Assembly (NCBI RefSeq): GCF_032854445.1
Contig: NC_088301.1
Location: forward strand, 17,929,223 to 17,993,222
Reading direction: 5' to 3'
Origin: Liolophura sinensis
Lineage: Eukaryota; Mollusca; Polyplacophora; Chitonida; Chitonidae
DNA length: 64,000 bases
The notes below the pieces were generated by a model. It saw only the letters and a program-made list of their open reading frames with translations, made no database searches and had not been told where the DNA came from. A program made the translations under genes and the position numbers. How positions within the stretch are numbered: position 1 is the first letter of the stretch; each line of letters begins with the position of its first letter. Below, in pieces: positions 14,301 through 29,300 of this stretch.

Positions 14301-17300
14301 TGAAAGATCTTCGTTCGTACAGGTTTTATCATGCAGTTCGTTGTGGTTTCTTCATTTACACTTTTGCACATTACAATAAATGGTGGTGGTGCAGGCAAAA
14401 TGTGGTGATATTTTCACCTTGTATTTGTTGTAAATACATGCATGTTTGAATTTTGCTTTAAGAAGAAAGGGAATTATGCAGTTGAACATTAATAGGAATT
14501 AATTCTTTAATTTCTTTCAGTTAATGATTTCATTTTTCAGGATTCCACAGATCGCTCTAAAAAAATACCTCGATAAATTTATTTTTTGGGTATAATATGG
14601 TTTATCAGTTAGTCTGAAAAAACAGTATACTGTGCAAGCAAGGATTAACTGACTTTGAAAGGAAGAAAATAATATAAGTATGGTTTATTTTTTAACAGGA
14701 GAATTTCATTTATGTTGAGGAGCTTGTATACTTGTATGTGTATACTTGTATGTGTATACATGTATGTGTATACTTGTATGTTTATGCTTGTATGTGTATA
14801 CATGTATGTGTATACTTGTATGTTTATGCTTGTATGTGTATACTTGTATGTGTATACATGTATGTGCATACTTGTATGTGTATACTTGTATGTGTATACT
14901 TGTATGTGTATACTTGTATGTGTATACATGTAAATTTTCGTGAGACAGTTAGTGTAAGCTTTGCTCTGCTAGCAGCAGAATTGGCTCTAGGTCAATACCG
15001 AGAAAAACCTTTACCTTTTCTATAAACTCCAGGTACTGAAAACTAGACGACATTAACATTAACTAAATCTACATGTAATAATAATGCATGGTTGTTAAAT
15101 TCCTGTGGGAGTAAAGTAAAGCAACTTTTTCACGTCTTAAATAATTTGAAAATTGTTATTCACGAGAAAATAAAAATATATATTTATTGATGTAAATTTT
15201 TTTCCAGATTTCTTCAGAATAATCAGTTGAAACGCTTACCCCCTGGCGTGTTCGCATATTCCAATAACCTGCGCCGGCTGTGAGTACATTTGTTTCCACG
15301 AATTCATTGTAAACAAAGTAAAATTAAGATTTGGGATATGGTAGTGGATTTGTAATGTAATACTGTCCCATGAAATTAAAACTACCTTTTTTTATCCATT
15401 TTTTTTATCTATATACCTATGAAGTTGAAATTAAGATGTGTAAGTGAAATATTAGCACTGGCTCATGCACTACTGTGGACTATTACCATTTTCTCCCTAA
15501 TTCTTCTAAAATTTGGGACAGATGGAGGTAGTGTTCAAAGTAGAATATTACATTTCTTTGCTAGTCTTTTGGTAAAGTAAAGATATGAGTGTGCTGTTCT
15601 TTGGATGATCTAACTGTGTGGGAAAACTCAATATTCCTGCTAGATTACATATATTTTGGCTAAAATGAGCAGTCTGCATTTAAGTGTCCCAAAATTGAGA
15701 AGAAATACTTAATTTATTGGATCAGTGTTTTCCACCTTATAACATGGTCATGTTTATGGTTTGTATCATTCACCATGCAGTGGTCAACTGCCTGAATGTC
15801 TGGAACTGTGGTCTAGTGAACTTTAAAGGTGGCTGGCCTTTCCATGACTAGACAACACGAGGTGCTGGTTCAGTCTTGTCCTTGTCAGTGCTTATGTGGC
15901 CTCGGTGACAATGATGCTCATGACGCTGTTAACGCAGTCTAAAGATCACTTGTCTTCCACCTCTCTGATGTGCATATCTGTAGGTCAAGGTTGAAAGGTT
16001 TGTCAGGTCCTTGCCAATGGTTGGTGGTTTCCTCTGATACTTGGGTTTGCACCACCCATAAAACTGGCTCGCATGGTATAGGTGAAAAACAGTTGAATAT
16101 GGCATTAAACAACAATTAAATAAATGAATTAAAACCACAGCCTTTGAGAGCTGGATTCTAACATACATGTACTTGACTATAACCTCAAGGGTCAACAGAG
16201 GCCTCTGTGGCTCAGTTGGTTAGCGCGCTAGCATAGCGTAATGACCCAGGAGCCTCTCACCAATGCGATCACTGTGAGTTCAAGTCCAGCTCATGCCTGC
16301 TTCCTCTCCGGCCATACATGGGAAGCTCTTTCCGGTTTAATCCCTCTATAATGCTGGCCGCCATTGCATAAGTGAAATATTCTTAGCGTAAAACACGAAT
16401 GACGTAAAGTAAATAAATCACGTGACAATGGCTCATCAGCTCGTAAGAATTTAGATACAATTTTATGGTCGAATGAAAAAGGACCAATTCCCCATAGATT
16501 AAAACAATACTAGGACTACAGTTTGGTGACTGAGTGTTAAATCTGTATTCTGTGTTTTGTCTACAAGGCGCCTGGACTCCAATGCTCTGATATGTGACTG
16601 TCAGATCATGTGGTTAGCAGAGAAGTTAAAATCTGATCAGACCCATACTCAGGCAGCAGCCACCTGCCAGCAACCACGAGAGCTCCAAGGGAGGTCACTC
16701 ACCAGTATCGCCAATGATGAATTCCAGTGCAGTAGGTACATTTTATGTAGTATCCCTTGATTCTTCTCTGAACAGATTACATTATTCAAGCTGTATGCCA
16801 CAATCTGGGTGTATACCTGTAGGTCACATGTACATTGTTTAGGTCTAGTTCATAGCTTAAATATTACACAGATGTTTATGTCTCAAAGTCGGTTGATCCG
16901 GTTTGTTTGCTGCATCACTCAGCGCTCAACATTGAGAGATTAGAGCAAGGAAACAGGACTGGTTGGCCTGGTGTCAGTGTAATGTTAGGGTGCCTTGTTT
17001 GCTGTCTTCATTCAGCATGATACTTCAATGGCAGCAGCACTTTGTCAGCATGGACTCACCTTGCCACAAGAAGACACAGTGTATGTACACAAACCTATAA
17101 TGAATCCTGTTCGTCCTACAACTGAAAAATTGTTGGGTATGAATTAAGATCAAAGCATACATGTAATATGCATACCAGTACAAATGTTGATTCAAATTAG
17201 ATCAGATTGTGTGCATTTGCTTGCACCTATCATTGTTTGGACACTACTGGTAGAGTGAATTCAGATGTCATATTTTATTATTATTTTATTATTATTCTGT

Positions 17301-20300
17301 GCTAGGACACCTATTGAAATCGTTAAGATTTTTATTATTTTTCTTCCATTTTCTTTGAAAGCTTGTTGAAAGCTTTAAGAGTTGTAAAAGGAAAAGTTTT
17401 CATTGGATGTTGTTGAAATTTGGTGATTTTAGGAACAAGGTTACGAGACAAATTTTGGCTGTTTTTGGTCACATGACATGGCAGCCATCTTGGATTTTAA
17501 TAATCTTCTTTTCAAGAACCAACAGACGGATTCTTTTGACATTTGATGTACTTGTAGAGTGATCCAAATTAGGGCAAGTGTGAAAAAATCCTGGACATTA
17601 ATCGAAAACTTTGCAAGCTAGCCATTGATGGAAGTTATCACGTCTTAAAAAGTGTCTAATTTTGATAACTTTTTCATGCATTCTAGTGTATTTGGCAGTG
17701 CAGATTCCGAATCTGATTTCTAATTTCTGAATCCAATTTTGCCTATCTTTGTAACTTTTTTCAGATATGGTCAAAAATCTCTTTTCAGTTACGTAATTTC
17801 AGTGGCCTGTAACTCAAGAACTCTGGTAGCTAGAAATGTGAAACTCCTAGCAAATTGTAGCCTGAGACGTACTTTTTTTTGGGTGTCAATGGATTTAATG
17901 ATATGATCGATAGTTTTCTTGCTAGAAATTTTAAAATGACTCCAGCTTACTTCAGAAATAAAATTCTAAGCCCGTGCATTCAACATAAACTTTAGAGGTA
18001 ACTGTGTATCACTATACATGTGCTGCAGGTAACCTGCAGGTTGGCCGCCTGTCACTCAAACTAAGAAATGAACAACTCTCCCTCCTCTCCAAAGCTATCA
18101 ACGGGCAATTTTGCATGTTTACACATAATCCAGCCCTGTTCAGAATGCATCATGGGTAATTGTCAACAATCGTGATGGCAGACCCCATACTGTCACTAGT
18201 ATAAGTCCAAAGCCGTGGTCAAATACACCAACAATTGCTACCTGCACATGTACCTTGAGGCATGGCGAGCCCAGAAAATGTAACTCTTATTAGTCCAAAT
18301 TCATCCGTTAAAGAAATACCACAGTTTCCAGTTTGCTTTCAGGTCTAGATCTTATATATCCTCAAGGAAGAGATGGGCTTTAGGATGCTGCACAGAAAAG
18401 TAACCACAAAACCATGACTTTTAAAGAAATCTTTTTTCAAGAAATCAACAAACAACACTGTTTAGACTAAATCATATCTTTATAGTTTCCTAATATTTCC
18501 AGTCAGCTACATATACTCAGTCCTCTCCCACTGTCAAAACAGGCCTGAGCCCAGGGAAACCGCATGGGACACTAGAGTGGGGGGATTTCACACCATGTGT
18601 CAAGCAACCTGACATGTACGTTCTTAACCAGGTGCGGTGATTGCAAAGGCTTAATATGGGCAAGAGGCTGTGGTGGTCTTCAGCACTAGACACATTGTAT
18701 ATGATATCTAGTAGAGTGGGGTCCAAATCCAGTTGATTATTTTTCATTTTTGTCATGGTTTTTCTCCAAGTTGTCCAGTACATGTATTGTACATGAAGGT
18801 TGAATTTGTTGAATTGTCCATTGTCTATGTACTTTGGCAGTTAAATCTAGCTGTTCTCCGTTATGTGTGGTAGCATCTGTTCCAATCGTGGCAAATTAGC
18901 AGAGTGTATTACTTTTATAGTGTTTTCTTATTTGACATTCAATTGGACCTTGATGCTTGATTATCGGAATCGCTGTAAGGAATGTTACAGCTGTAATTAT
19001 TATTATTGTATTTTAAACAGATTTTACAAACCCTTCAGTCAGCCATCTTTAAATGAAGGCCTACACATACATGGAAAATTATTCACTTCCATTTTCACCA
19101 TTAGTTACAGGCCACACCATTTATATTACTGGATGGTTGGTAGACGGGGTCAAAATAGTAGATAAAGGAATATACTGAGCCTTATTATCTGTCTTCATGG
19201 TGTTACACATATGGTAGATACAAGAAGGAGGGACACAAGCATTAATTGACACACTGTCTCTGCTTGAATTTATGGTGTATGGTGTTTTGTTACGGGTGCC
19301 AACATTGACCATCCTTTTTGTCCACTGACGCCTGAGGCAAGTAGACCCCTGCCCCCCTCTCACCCTTCTGGTATTTACCTCGGGCATGCATGGTGGGTGG
19401 AGGGTACACCTGTGCGTGTAAGGATCCAATCATTGGCCAGGCATTGTATGATGTCATCTGAAAGTGTGTCCCAGGACCATTCACTACCTACCCAAACAAA
19501 CACGCTGTAGAAAGCTCAAGCCCTGCTTGAAGAAGGGCTTAGCTTAATGGTGCGACTTCCGAAAGTCAACAGCCCAGTCCGCCTTATAATAATACAGCAG
19601 CCATTCTGTCTTACATTAAAACAAATAGAAAATCCAGCAAGGGTAGTGTGTGTTGATTTTTCTGTCTGCTTGTTCTCCAGATGGAAGGCTCTGTTTACAA
19701 CTGGCTCTGGTTGGTCTGATGTGCAGACAGAGAAGTCCATTACACAGTTTAGCTTCAGAAACAGTGTTTATTAGCTTATGAAGAAGTCATACAGTAGCAG
19801 TTTACTGTCGTGTTTGACACACTGGATACACACTCGTCAATCACTCGGAAATACTTGCACCAGCATATAAATGATCACAATATACTGTTTAATTTTACGG
19901 GAATGTTGTTTTGCAGTCCTTTATTTTCGTAATTTTTTTTTTAACAAGAATCTACCGGTACAGGTTAATAGGGTTGCGGTATATTCACTTTCAGGACTTT
20001 TGAAGGAATCAGCTGTAATTTAATCAGGATTTGTGTGCATGAAATTTAAAGCTTCATGATAAAGTAATAATGTCCTTACAAAGCAGTATTGTCCTGTACC
20101 AGACAGTTGTCACTTGTCCTAAGGTGTTTGAATTCAAGTCCAGCTCATGCTGGTTTCCTCTCCGGCCGTATGTGGGAAGGTCTGCAGCAACCTGCAGATG
20201 GTCGTGAGTTTGCACCCACCATAATGCTGACCGCCGTCTTATAAGTGAAATATTCTTGAGTAGGGTGTATCAAACACCAATCAAGAAAAAAAAAAAAAAA

Positions 20301-23300
20301 ATTCCTAAGGTGTTTAATATGAATCAGAAATTTGAAAGCACCTTGTTGATTTGAAAATTATTGAAATTTTCACGTGTCTACCCATCAGTCACGTGCTTTT
20401 TGCTGTGGGAAGGCAAAGCAATAATGTTATCTGTCGCTGGCGACATGTAAATCATGTCCTGGCAAAACTGTACAAAGAAAATCATGAAACATTTTGTTTA
20501 TAAAGCCAGAGATGGTGTTTTGCGAACTCCTAATGTGATAACAACTTTAACCGATCTTGTCTCCCGATATGCCAGCCTCACACACAGTGCTTCCGAAAAG
20601 GGGTAAAAAGTAAATCATGGTAGTTTTCTGAAACCTTGCGTGGGGTATGGTTTCTATGTTTAATGGAGGTTCCCAAAAAAATGCCAGAAAAGGAACTCTT
20701 CTGCAAAAGGAGTACAGTTCGGACTATAAAGAAACAAAATGTGCATGCAGACTGATATATTAAATTGGAATCACATAAACATGAGAGACTGATGGCAGGT
20801 ATTTCTCTGTGAAATTCGCCTTAGGCCTAACCCGAATGATCGGTTCATTTGCAGTGTATATTGTGCATGTATATTCCTTGTTTGGCAAGGTCATGCTTTC
20901 AGACAGTGTTTTGAATTTAAAGGTTTGTAATAGACATCGCCCATCTTAATACTTTTTTCGATTTCATTCATGGGTATATTTATAGATGTACATGTAGGTC
21001 TACTAGTCGGGAGACCTGCACATCTCACTGTCAGTGACTTGACCCCATGTTGCGAGGATTAGCAACCAGAGCTGTTAGTCCCATGCAGGGTAGTGAAATG
21101 GGTGAGGTGCTTATCACTCTCTTCTGTCATCTTGTGGCCAACTCACATGTGTGAATGTAAACGACAGTAACTCTCATGTGAAACTTCAGGTCATTTACTG
21201 TATCTGTAGGGTCAGGGTACATGTTGTTTGTGTCTGTCACCTTGGAAAGTTTAGCAAAGATTGCAGATGAGAACCAGACCCATGAAAAGTATACTAAGAT
21301 GTTGTCTGACAGTTTATAAACCTTCTCATTCTGTGTCCATGCATACCCTCAATGTCACCAAGGTTGTAAACTACAGCAACACATGACTCTCTGCCAGCAG
21401 GACAGAAGCACAAATTGGCTACGCAGTCCCTATCTTGTTTCATAGGCACTGGCGAAACTGTCCGAATGCTTCCACCTGGTTCCTTTGACCAACATGATGA
21501 CACGGATGGCGTGTACGAGGGCTACTGAACTCAGAATAAGTACACTGAAGCCAGTATATCGAGGGTGTCTACCAGGACTGACTGATCTGTTTCCCAAACT
21601 ACAGGGTCTTCTTTGCTTGGATTGTAAAATACATTTTCTCTTCTTTGCCAGGCAGGCCAAGGTTCACAATGGAGCCGCGTGACGTGGATGTGACATTTGG
21701 GAACACGGCCTACTTTACCTGTCGAGCTGAAGGGGATCCCAGCCCTGAGATAACTTGGCTTCATAACAAGTAAGGTTTGCAGGGTAACCCATGTGATATA
21801 TCATATCTGCAGGCTTCAAATAATGCATGCAGATTTTTGTTTCATGTGCATGTGTCTGTAGGCATATGATTCCGGTGCATGACCAGCAAGGGCAACATTA
21901 TTTCATTTGTCCAATGGATTTTCCTAGTAATGGTTCACATTTTCTTTATGCGTGGTCGTCGTCATATGACCCAAAAAATTGTTGAGTACGATGTTAAACC
22001 CCAAGCACTCACTCTTTATGCGTGGTATTTTATTTGTTTCTGCAGCAATGAGATTGACACAAATGACTCTCGTTACCGTGTGCTGGATGATGGGACATTG
22101 ATGATCCACCGTACAATAGAGAATGACAAAGGCGTGTATGAGTGCGTCGCCAAAAACGTGGCTGGAGAAGCTAAAACATCCGGAGTAGAACTTCGGTATT
22201 TTGGAGACCCAGGTAAATTTGATCTGGCTGTTTTTATCTAAGCCCCTGTGGTTGACTGGTTAGCATGTTGTCACAGCACAGAGACCGAGTTCAGCTCTGG
22301 CTGGCTTTTTTCGCATTGATGGTGAATGGTTGTGGTTTCTGGTTTCCTACCACCATGATGCAGGTCACCATTGTACAGTTAAGTGAAATATTCTTGAGTA
22401 TAGTACAAAACATCAATCAAATCAATAAAACTACCTGTGTACTGTATATACATGTACCTGTGTTCTCCAAGGCTTGTTGCATGTTTGAATCCAATTATGA
22501 CTGGTTCAGTTTGGGTATTTATGATGTGAAGAAATTTGTCAAGTATACCTGCATGTGTACCTGGTTAAAGGTGAAGACTTATTTTCTCATCTGTAAGCCT
22601 GCTTCTCGTTGTTGTACATGCCCTGTGTTTAATATTTTCCTCAGGGTATTACTGTAATGTTAGGAGGAAATTGGCAGGTACATTAGCAAAGAAAGCACCA
22701 GCAGAACCAAGGTCAAAAGCTCTTGTGGAGTTCCCCAGAAGTGTCCATAATGTGCACATATATGTTTTCTCAAAATTTCAGATTTGACACAATTACAATG
22801 ACTTTTATTCTGTACATCCAGTTCCTCCCAATTTTATACGTACCCCTAAAGACGTAACTACAGTGGTTGGTCAGACCATACAGCTGGAGTGTTCTGCAGA
22901 GGGTCACCCCAAACCAGAAATAACGTGGACATTGAACAACAATGCGCTGCCGCTGGATCGGCGCTTCACCGTGCTGTCATCTGGTGCACTGCTGATCTCT
23001 GACATCCATCCTGATGACCATGGAGAGTATCGCTGCACTGCGGTCAACAGTATTGACCGGATCGTGACAGATGTCAATGTGGCCGTGCAGAGTAAGTAGA
23101 TGGAAGTAACTAAATCCTTAAGGCTATGCTTTAATTGTAAAGTGAGGAATTTTGAGGTAGCACACATCTGGGCACTTCCTCTGACCTGCATCTCTAGCTG
23201 TGGTAATTATGGTCCTTGGTGTTTTTGTGGGTCTTTAGAAAGTTGAAGTATTTTGTATGTTTGAGGAATGTTGGATTGATGTTCTTTTAGCTTCAGCTGA

Positions 23301-26300
23301 AAATTTTCATGAAGTTTGTAGTTACATCGTGTTGCTACATAAATGCCAAGTCACCGAAAAGAGACTTTGCCTCTGTCATAAGTTTACACTGAAAGATCTC
23401 TATATCATTTCATTTTGGATAATTACAAGAGGAGTGATTAACTGCAGGAGATTGTTCAATTTTCTGATGAAGTTATGGCATGATGACCTTGCATGAAAAC
23501 ATTGTGAGGATTATTTCATTGATTAGATTTACCTTACATATATGTGATGAGCTATTTTCTTAACCAAAAGTACCAAAATTCACAATTTATTTTTATGAAA
23601 AAGCAGAAACTTAAATTGATGCATTTATACCTAATGGTTGTCTGTATTGTTTAATATCAGGTAAGTGTCTCTTACACTTTTGATGGTTACTCTTCTTCAG
23701 TTCCTCCACTATTTAGGACCAACCCACCACTGGAGGTGGCTGTTTCCTTGGGGGACGTGGCAGAGTTCAGATGTGTGGCTGATGGAAGTCCTGGGGTGAT
23801 CCATTCCTGGTCCAAAGAAGGTAGGTTACCATGGTCATGCTCAGCTAGACCCCTAATAGGCAGCTGACAAATGCAATTTTACTGACGTGATAGCGATGTT
23901 ACCTTGAAGATAGAACAATGTTTAAATTGAAACTGATACATTGTAATATTACGAGTCTTGAATTGACAATAAAAATCAATCTTCAAAGTCAAATTGGGGG
24001 CCTTCATGGCCGAGGGGGTTTCTTAGCATCCCAGCGCATTGCAATGACTCGAGCCTCTCACCAATGCGGTTGCTGTAAGGTCAAGTCTAGCTCATGCTGG
24101 CTTCCTCTCCAGCCATGTGTAGGAAGGTCTGCCAGCAACCTACAGATGATCATGGGCCCTGCCCGGTTTCCTCCAACCTTAATTCTGGCCGCTGTCGTAT
24201 AAGTGAAATATTCTTGAGTACTGCGTAAAACATCAATCGTATAAATAAATAAATATATTTATTTGATTATCTTATTTGTGGTAAACGTTGATTTTCCCTG
24301 CAGTTTTTTTTTTTCCTGTTGGAGACATACATGTGATCAGAAACCATAGATTAAGATGAAAGTCATTGAGAACTCTTAGTGTCGCCAAACCTATAAACAC
24401 AAAATAAAAATGGTGTCATCTAGTGTATGAATTCAAAAGTTTTTGTGGAACTTACAGCATTCTGACTCATGAATCATTGTTCAAGTTTTTGCTTCAAAAC
24501 TATAAATCAACATCAATTTCAGATTGTAATAGGTAATGACTCATGTCTATTTGATGGAGTTGAAAAAGCGAAGATAATAACAGGTAAGATTTTCTCGGTA
24601 CACCCTCAGGAATCTCCCTTGGGAACCGTGGCCGCTATGAGGTGTTGGACGATGGTAAAACTTTAAGGATCTTGAATACCCAGGTGTCTGATGGGGGCAC
24701 GTACAACTGTGTGGCCGAGAATTCCGCAGGCAGGATTGAGGTTTCCGTCGAACTGAAAATTGCCAATCAACGTAAGTACACTTTGTTTATTAGTGAATTT
24801 TAACATTTTCTGTCAGTTTGATTTTAAGTACTTGTGTTAAAGTAACAAGCAAGTGACTGTTTCTTAAAATTAAATGCAGCTACATGTATGTTGTAACTGA
24901 AGACTTGTAAGCCCTGATATTGTGAATGATCTACATGTTAAAGGATTTGCTTGCTGTCTATAGTGATTTTATAATCAGCATTGCGAGTAAATGCATACAT
25001 AGAAAAGCAGGGTTAGTTGCAATTTCCTGACACATCACATACAGAAATTTGTGCCATGTCCAGCAAGCGTGCATTAGTTTACATGTACAACAAGTATTAA
25101 TAGAGAAGATAATAAACCATTTTGGTTTAGGTATTTCGAAAGAGTGGGGAAACAGACCTAGACCATAATAGCGATTTTCTCTGATGTGGTTTGTAACACG
25201 ACCCTAAATGAGCTATGACTCAAGTTTTAATATGGAATTCTTATGAGACAATGGGTTATGCCATGTTAATAGAGAAACTAAGCTTTACAAGGAATACTTG
25301 ATCAATACATATATAAATTTGGTCAGTGTTGTTATCTGTTTCCATCAAGGAGTGAAATCTGCCCATTTGTTGAAGTAGTAGGTCTTGTAGACAGGAGTTC
25401 TATATCATCTGTTGTCGTTCCGCTCTTTCTATAGTTCCCCCCACTTTCACCCGACAGTTGTCCGATGTGGATGCACTTGTCAGCTCTAATGTAGACCTGG
25501 ATTGTGCCGCTACGGGTGACCCACAGCCTCAGGTGAGGTGGCTTCGAGATGGCGTGCCCATCAGGGACTCAAGACGTTTCCAGCTCTCTAATCACATCCT
25601 GCAGATAAGAGGAGTCACCAAAGCTGAGGAAGGGATTTATGAGTGCGTGGCCACGAATGGTGCGGGCGCAGCAAGGTCTTCAATCCGCCTTTGGGTGAGG
25701 AGTAAGTGATACATTATATCAACTTTAATTTTTGCTCCCACCAATTCCATGGATTTCTGTACACGCTCAGGGATATTTCTCGTTGTTAAAGTCAGTGTTG
25801 GTCTTATCAACATTTTATTCATTCCGTTCGTAATTATTCTTCTGTAAACAGTTTATACATGAAACAATAATTTTTCTGAGACAGTGTTCAGTTTTATTTA
25901 ATTTGGTATAAAGCAGTACTGTAGTGACAATGGTAGATATTCTCAGCCGAGTTCAGAAATTCTGTGTATTATCCTCTATGAGATGAAATTTGCTTGCTGT
26001 GTGCAAGTTAGTAGACTAAATGTTTTGTTTTATGAAATAAATGAAATGAATAAATTCCTAACATTAAGTTGCGTGAATGTGGATGTCTTCATGGTGTGAT
26101 GTTGCGTTTCGTGGTGTATGATAATTTTAACATTTGATCTTTTATTACTTGACTGTTGATCTCTTTTTGTGCAGACTCAAACACATCTTACCCTGGTGAT
26201 GCCTTTGTGAGGAACTCTCTCCAGGAAGCCATCAACAGTGTTGACAATGCTGTCAACAATACACTGACCCACCTGCGGGATCGCAGTAGAACGCACTCGG

Positions 26301-29300
26301 TGCAGGACTTGTTGCAGCTGGTGCGTTACCCGTCGCCGACAGCGCTCAGCCTGGCGCGGGCAGCCGAGGTGTTTGAGCAGACGTTGGAGCTGATCCACAA
26401 CCATGTCAGGAATGGCCACAACTACAACACGCACGGGCATGGTGAGGCGCTACACAATTAGTTGTACACAAATTTGTTAAGGTCAAAGGTCAAATTTTTA
26501 GATCATACATGAAAAGGTCTGCTAGAAACCTGTGAATGGTCGTGGGTTTCCCCTGGGCTCTACCTGGTTTCCTCCAACCATAATGCTGGCCGCCATGGTT
26601 TAAGTGAAGTATTCTTGTGTACAACATAAATGTTACAGGAGCGTATTGCTTTTCCTTGCTATTTATGTAGTGAATATGCCAACTTCAACCTGAAAAATAT
26701 ATCCCCTAACTTTCGCGTGGAACAATGCCATACCACCACATGCAACTTTTACTTTTCTCTACAACATCTCAAAAAATCAACCTATCATGACCCCCAGTTT
26801 ATTTGAACAGTGGTTGCTGGAAGATCAAGTCATAGTATTGGGAAGTGGGTGGCGTTAAGTGGTAGGAAATAACTCTGCCAGAAAAGTTTTCAGTTCTATC
26901 TAAATAGACAAATTTCTGATGTATAGGTAATGATTAGGTAGGTAATTAGGACTTGAATTGGCATGTTAAGCTGTACCTTTTGGCTCAGAACTAGGTAAGA
27001 CAAGACTCTGAACTTGGATTAGTTCTTTTCTAGTATTTTGTTTGTTTGTTGATGTCAGGTTCCTTGCAAAGTACATGTTCCATGGTTTTCTTCTTGATTT
27101 CCTCAAGTAAAATAGTCCTGATCATGGCAGAATACACCAGTGAAATAAACAAGTAAATACATGTAATGTTTGAAGTGAAATGCCCATCTGTTTCTGGTTT
27201 GTAGAGCTGTCATACGGGGAATTGGTGTCTCCGAGCCACATACACCTGATTGCCAACATGTCGGGATGTTTACGTCAGCAACCAGACATCGACTGCTCGG
27301 ACATGTGCTTCCACCAGAAGTACCGCATGGCGGACGGCACGTGCAACAACCTGCAGCACCCCACCTGGGGAGCATCTAACATGGCATTCAAGCGGCTGAA
27401 GAAACCGGTGTACGAGAATGGTTTTAATACTCCCATCGGTAAGATGGTGGCTGGGTGGGAATGCTTGCAGAGGTAGAGGCTGCATGCTGGTGAAACTAGG
27501 GTTAATTTCTTGTAAACCATCTTTCGGTTAGACTATGCTTTTTGTTGGGTTACCAGTATTGGGTTTTTGATAGCAAGATAAGTGTTAAAAAAGAAAGAAA
27601 CTTTTTCAAAAATCTGCAACCATCATGATTGATGTGATCAAAATCCTGGGACCCAGAGAGCCAAAGATTGCTCTTGATACAAGAATTTCTGTTGCCTAAA
27701 AAGGCAGCGGGGTGCATCAGAAGAAAATTGAAGCAGGTGATGTCTCCAGCTCTTAAATGGGCACTGGCTAAAAAAATTCTATTTTCAGTATAATATGTGC
27801 ATAAAGCATAGGGCTTATAAGCTCTGTAATAAATGCGAAATAATCTGTGCAGAAATTGACATGCTATATGTGACAAACTGCACGGCCATAATACTACTTG
27901 TTACTATATTGTTCTCTTGCATTTACCTTGTATTAATGTTCCTTTTGTTGCCTGTTTTGCAGGCTGGGATCGAAACAAACTATACAACGGCCATCGCCTT
28001 CCCAGTGCCCGTCTGGTATCTACGACGATGATGTCGTCCCGTCATGTGACCTCGGATGAGAGCAGCACGCACATGTTGATGCAGTGGGGGCAGTTCCTGG
28101 ATCACGACCTGACACTGTCGCCACAGTCTATCAGCTATGCGCGCTTTAGCGATGGTCGCCGATGTAATGACACCTGTGATAACCGCTACCCATGCTTTCC
28201 AATTCCCGTGCCGGGTGATGATCCTCGGATACGAACCCATACCTGTATAGGCGTGTCCCGAAGTAGTGCCACTTGTAGGAGTGGAACCACGTCCCTTTTC
28301 TTCAACACCTTAGCTCCCAGAGAGCAGATCAATGCGCTCACGTCGTACATTGATGCTTCCAATGTTTATGGGAACACGATAGGTGATGCTGAGAGATTGC
28401 GGGACTACGAAGAGGACAAGGGACTGTTGCGAGTAGGGCCTCGTGGGATTGCTGGGAAGCCCCTCCTGCCTTTTGACACCAACGGAATCATAGCCCAAGC
28501 CGACTGTCAGATAGAGAATGGGAAGCGTCATGTGCCATGCTTTCTGGCTGGAGACCATAGAGCCAATGAACAACTGGCTCTCACAGCCATGCACACGCTG
28601 TGGCTACGGCAACACAACACCATGGCAACAGAACTGAAAGAAATTAACTCCCACTGGGACAACAATGTACTCTATCACGAAACCAAAAAGATTATAGGAG
28701 CCATGATGCAGCATATTACATATTCTCATTGGCTACCGGAAGTATTAGGCCCCATTGGCATGGAAAAGTTGGGGCCCTATGAGGGGTATAACCCCAGTGT
28801 GGACCCCACCATCACCAATGAGTTTGCCACAGCTGCATTCAGATTTGGACATTCACTGATCCAGCCAGTCATGTTCCGACTGAATTCCTCCTTCCAGCAA
28901 ATTTCAGAGGGTAACCTTCCACTTCACAGGGCGTTTTTCTCCCCATACCGGCTGATGGAGGAGGGAGGCATTGACCCCCTGCTCAGAGGGATGTTTGGTG
29001 TGGCATCCAAAAAGCGCATGCCTGCGGAGATGATGAACAAAGAACTGACAGAGAAACTGTTTGCCCTAGCCAATCACGTGGGCAAAGATCTGGCCGCGCT
29101 GAATATTCAAAGGGGTCGTGATCATGGAATACCGGGCTACAATGTTTACAGGGAAATGTGCAATATGACCAAAGTGACAAACTTTAATGAGCTGAGGGGA
29201 GAAATACCTGACTGGAACGTACGGAGCAAACTGCGGTCATTGTACGGACACCCAGGTAGGCATAAAATAATGTCAGGTGCAGAAGTATGTACTTCACCTA

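Larger units (their letters stand above)
8072..15207 (+). other. Peroxidasin intron after exon b
   Basis: 7.1 kb, AT-rich. Holds the MITE, a SINE-B body fragment, a SINE-A copy, a poly-T/poly-G run near 12277-12305 and the 14-bp minisatellite. The stretches 8505-10360 and 10830-14720 otherwise show nothing recognisable. Confidence 0.8.
15280..16567 (+). other. Peroxidasin intron after exon c
   Basis: Holds two adjacent SINE-A copies of different age at its 3' end. 15280-15990 shows nothing recognisable. Confidence 0.8.
16732..21651 (+). other. Peroxidasin intron after exon d
   Basis: 4.9 kb. Holds a SINE-B relative, the diverged Helitron relative and a 5'-truncated SINE-A. 18050-20120 and 20310-21640 show nothing else recognisable. 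Confidence 0.8.

Noticed and set aside
14645-15025. Tyr/Cys- and Thr/His-rich ORFs
   Set aside because: Frames through the 14-bp TGTATGTGTATACT array.
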